A stretch of 26,118 nt of DNA, taken from CAVPRW01 sp046727435 [NCBI: bacterium]. Lineage in GTDB: Bacteria > Tectomicrobia > Entotheonellia > J063. This document shows, piece after piece, positions 24,203-26,118 of this stretch. The notes under the pieces were generated by a model. The model worked only from the letters and a program-made list of their open reading frames with translations, had not been told where the DNA came from and searched no databases. How positions within the stretch are numbered: position 1 is the first letter of the stretch; the number at the start of each line of letters is the position of its first letter. Location: NCBI GenBank assembly GCA_046727435.1, contig JBKPCR010000230.1, positions 1 through 26,118 of the forward strand, given 5' to 3'. The translations under genes were made by a program, and so were the position numbers.

Positions 24203-25396
24203 CTATAGCACCTCGTCACGCCGGAGCTTCTCGATCCGCTCTGGAGAGTAGCCTAACCCGGTAAGTAACGCTTCTGTATGCTCGCCCAACGCCGGAGCGG
24301 GGAGGGGAATATCCACCGGCGCCTCGCTTAGCCGCAACGGAAACCCGAGCAATCGCCGATGCCCGGCCGTGGGATGGTGGTGCTCAAGCACCATGCCGTT
24401 ATGCCGTACCTGTGGGTCGGCGAACACCTGTTGCAGATTGAGAATCGGACCACAGGGGATGTGTTGCTGATGGAGGATGCCGATCCAGTCCGCGGTGGTC
24501 CGCAGGCGTAGTGTGGTGTTGAGGGTGTCGGTAAGCGTATCGCGATGTGCGGCGCGTAGGTGCGGCGTGGCAAAGCGGCTGTCAGCCCACAAGTCTCCCA
24601 ATTCGAGAGCTATGCACAAACGACGAAACGCCGCATCCGGCCAGGCTGTGATGTTGATATAGCCGTCCTGCGTTTCGAAAGTCCCGGCTGGGCCGAGGTC
24701 ATGGAGATGATTGCCTACCGGGGGCACTAGCACGCCGCTGTCAAGGAAATTTGCGGCGCGGGCTGTGAGCATGCTGATGAGGCTATCGAGGAGGTTCGCT
24801 TGAATTTCCTGCCCCCGGCCGGTGTGCTGACGATGCGTCAACGCCAGCAAAATCCCACAGGAGGCGAAAAGCCCGGCGATGGCATCAGCGATGGACACCC
24901 CCACACGCATCGGGGTGCCATGGCGATCGCCAGTGACGCTCATTAGCCCTGACATCCCCTGGGCGATTTGGTCGTAAGCCGGCCAGAGACTGTATGGCCC
25001 AGTCTTCCCAAATCCCGAGATCCCGCAATAAATTAACTGGGGATTGATCTGACTGAGGACCGTGTACCCCAATCCCAGCCGATCCATGACATCCGGCCGG
25101 TAGTTCTCCACCAGCACGTCCGCGGTTTTCGCCAGACGCTGGAAAATTTCCTTTCCTGCCGCGGCCTTGAGATTTAGGGTGAGGCTTTTCTTGTTACGAT
25201 TCAGATCGAAGAACACAGGCTGCCCGCCGTGGGCCTCTGACTCCGGGTCACCCTTGCCGCGTGTGAGGTCCCCCTCGCCAGGGACCTCGACCTTGATGAC
25301 CTCGGCACCCATGTCGGCCAGTAGCATGGTGCAGTATGGACCCGACAGGACTCGACTCAAATCCAGGACGCGCAACCCTGTAAGGGGTAATGTCAT
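24203..25396 (-). CDS. Class III CoA-transferase, CaiB/BaiF/Frc family
   Basis: The protein moves a CoA group between carboxylic acids through an aspartyl-CoA thioester. From ATG at 25396 (AGGTG upstream) it is 397 aa, the family length. The N-terminal LTGLRVLDLSRVLSGPYCTMLLADMGAEVIKVE is diagnostic, followed by FFDLNRNKKSLTLNL and ENYRPDVMDRLGLGY. The catalytic Asp is expected in ANLLDSLISML. SGFGKTGPYSLWPAYDQIAQGMSGLMSVTG is also typical. The substrate cannot be told from sequence; oxalate, succinate, carnitine and aromatic acids are all known for relatives. It starts 50 bp after trpD in the same direction; a functional tie to tryptophan synthesis is not evident. It converges with the VanZ-like gene and no terminator separates them. 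Confidence 0.93.
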   Translation of the reverse strand: MTLPLTGLRVLDLSRVLSGPYCTMLLADMGAEVIKVEVPGEGDLTRGKGDPESEAHGGQPVFFDLNRNKKSLTLNLKAAAGKEIFQRLAKTADVLVENYRPDVMDRLGLGYTVLSQINPQLIYCGISGFGKTGPYSLWPAYDQIAQGMSGLMSVTGDRHGTPMRVGVSIADAIAGLFASCGILLALTHRQHTGRGQEIQANLLDSLISMLTARAANFLDSGVLVPPVGNHLHDLGPAGTFETQDGYINITAWPDAAFRRLCIALELGDLWADSRFATPHLRAAHRDTLTDTLNTTLRLRTTADWIGILHQQHIPCGPILNLQQVFADPQVRHNGMVLEHHHPTAGHRRLLGFPLRLSEAPVDIPLPAPALGEHTEALLTGLGYSPERIEKLRRDEVL

Positions 25397-25446
25397 GCTG
25401 ACACCTGAGCAGCGAGAATCATCAATGGGGCCGGTATTGGTGGTCG

Positions 25447-26118
25447 CTAAGGTGTGAAACGCTGCAAGCATCGAAGTTTTTCCAGGGCGGCGCCGGAATC
25501 GATTGCCTGCGCCGCCAGCTGGACCCCTGCCTTCAGATCGGCAACAGTACCAGCGACGGCGAGCGCTGCTGCAGCATTGAGTAGGACCACATCCCGATGA
25601 GGTCCCGGTTTCCCTTCTAGCACGGCCATGGTAATGTCGGCGTTTTGTGGCGCATCTCCGCCCGCTAGTGCGCCCAGAGGAGCACGGCAGAGTCCGAATT
25701 GCTCGGGGATGATGGTATACGAGGCAATCCTGCCCGCCTCGAGAGCGGTAATATAGGTGTCCCCACTGATAGTGATTTCATCCAGACCATCTGCACCGTG
25801 CACCACCATGGCTCGCGTGGAGCCCAGGTTGCCCAACACGCGGGCCATCGGTTCAGCGAACTGCTGCCGGGAGACGCCCAAAAGCTGCCGCTTGGCCCCA
25901 GCAGGATTGGTGAGCGGGCCGAGGATGTTAAAGATGGTACGCACGCCGATCTCGCGTCGGGGGCCGATGGCGTGCTTCATGGCGCTGTGGAACAGCGGCG
26001 CGAAGAGAAATGTGATACCCACCGCCGCCAGACACGTCTCGGCCCTCTCGGGGCTGAGCTCGATCGCCACCCCCAGTGCCTGCAGGAGGTCCGCGCTACC
26101 GCAACGACTCGACATGGC
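25447..26118 (-). CDS. trpD: Anthranilate phosphoribosyltransferase, C-terminal 223 residues (cut by window edge)
   Basis: TrpD transfers phosphoribose to anthranilate in tryptophan synthesis. The window holds the C-terminal two-thirds. The first visible residues, AMSSRCGSADLLQALG, are the conserved post-PRPP-loop segment that follows GNR in the complete enzyme. Further on are FLFAPLFHSAMKHAIGPRREIGVRTIFNILGPLTNPA, the VVHGADGLDEIT metal-binding motif (Asp-Glu) and RDVVLLNAAAALAVAG. The PRPP-binding GTGGD loop lies outside the window. The reading remains open to the edge; the first in-window Met is internal, not the start. Confidence 0.96.
   Translation of the reverse strand, partial: AMSSRCGSADLLQALGVAIELSPERAETCLAAVGITFLFAPLFHSAMKHAIGPRREIGVRTIFNILGPLTNPAGAKRQLLGVSRQQFAEPMARVLGNLGSTRAMVVHGADGLDEITISGDTYITALEAGRIASYTIIPEQFGLCRAPLGALAGGDAPQNADITMAVLEGKPGPHRDVVLLNAAAALAVAGTVADLKAGVQLAAQAIDSGAALEKLRCLQRFTP

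Overview
The window looks like chromosomal core DNA of a moderately GC-rich, Gram-negative-type (diderm) bacterium. Kdo-sugar genes and type II secretion pseudopilins imply an outer membrane, and a CxxCH cytochrome implies periplasmic respiration. Ribosomal-protein, RNA-polymerase and tRNA gene order is closest to what I know from Deltaproteobacteria, NC10 (Methylomirabilota) and Nitrospirota. I cannot decide the phylum from sequence alone. Almost everything is on the minus strand, so the biological reading order runs from 26118 down to 1.

Right end (26118-23960): the C-terminal part of trpD, then a class III CoA-transferase (CaiB/Frc family). Converging on it from the plus strand are a VanZ-like membrane protein and a small cysteine-containing reading frame broken by a perfect 19-bp tandem duplication.

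Middle right (23351-14935, minus): one long co-directional run starting at a good sigma70-type promoter: kdsD, kdsC, gspG, gspH, gspI, gspJ, gspK, gspN, alaS. The first two genes make the Kdo precursor. The next five encode the complete pseudopilin set of a type II secretion system, and gspN is an accessory gene. gspL and gspM are not between gspK and gspN.

Small plus-strand island (13958-14913): a monohaem cytochrome c with its own promoter and a long downstream hairpin. It is followed by a decayed second copy of the same gene that has a damaged haem motif, a frameshift, an internal deletion and a premature stop.

Middle left (13913-8812, minus): moaC and radA overlap by one base (TAGTG). 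A second promoter follows, then yacL (membrane PIN-TRAM nuclease), ispD and ispF with 4-base overlaps, and rlmB. The order radA-yacL-ispD-ispF-rlmB then nusG-rpoB resembles the Firmicute arrangement, with disA, gltX and cysS missing.

Left end (8543-1, minus): a strong promoter reads into four tRNAs (Thr-TGT, Tyr-GTA, Gly-TCC, Thr-GGT), then rpmG (49 aa), tRNA-Trp, secE, nusG, rplK, rplA, rplJ, rplL, rpoB and the start of rpoC. The tRNA order matches the E. coli tufB locus, but tuf is absent between tRNA-Thr(GGT) and rpmG.

The most striking observation is that the beta subunit (RpoB) carries an inserted four-cysteine zinc-ribbon-like segment. It is nearly a copy of the first zinc-binding site of beta-prime (RpoC), encoded about 4 kb downstream. 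I saw no transposon, prophage, CRISPR array or obviously novel multi-gene system.
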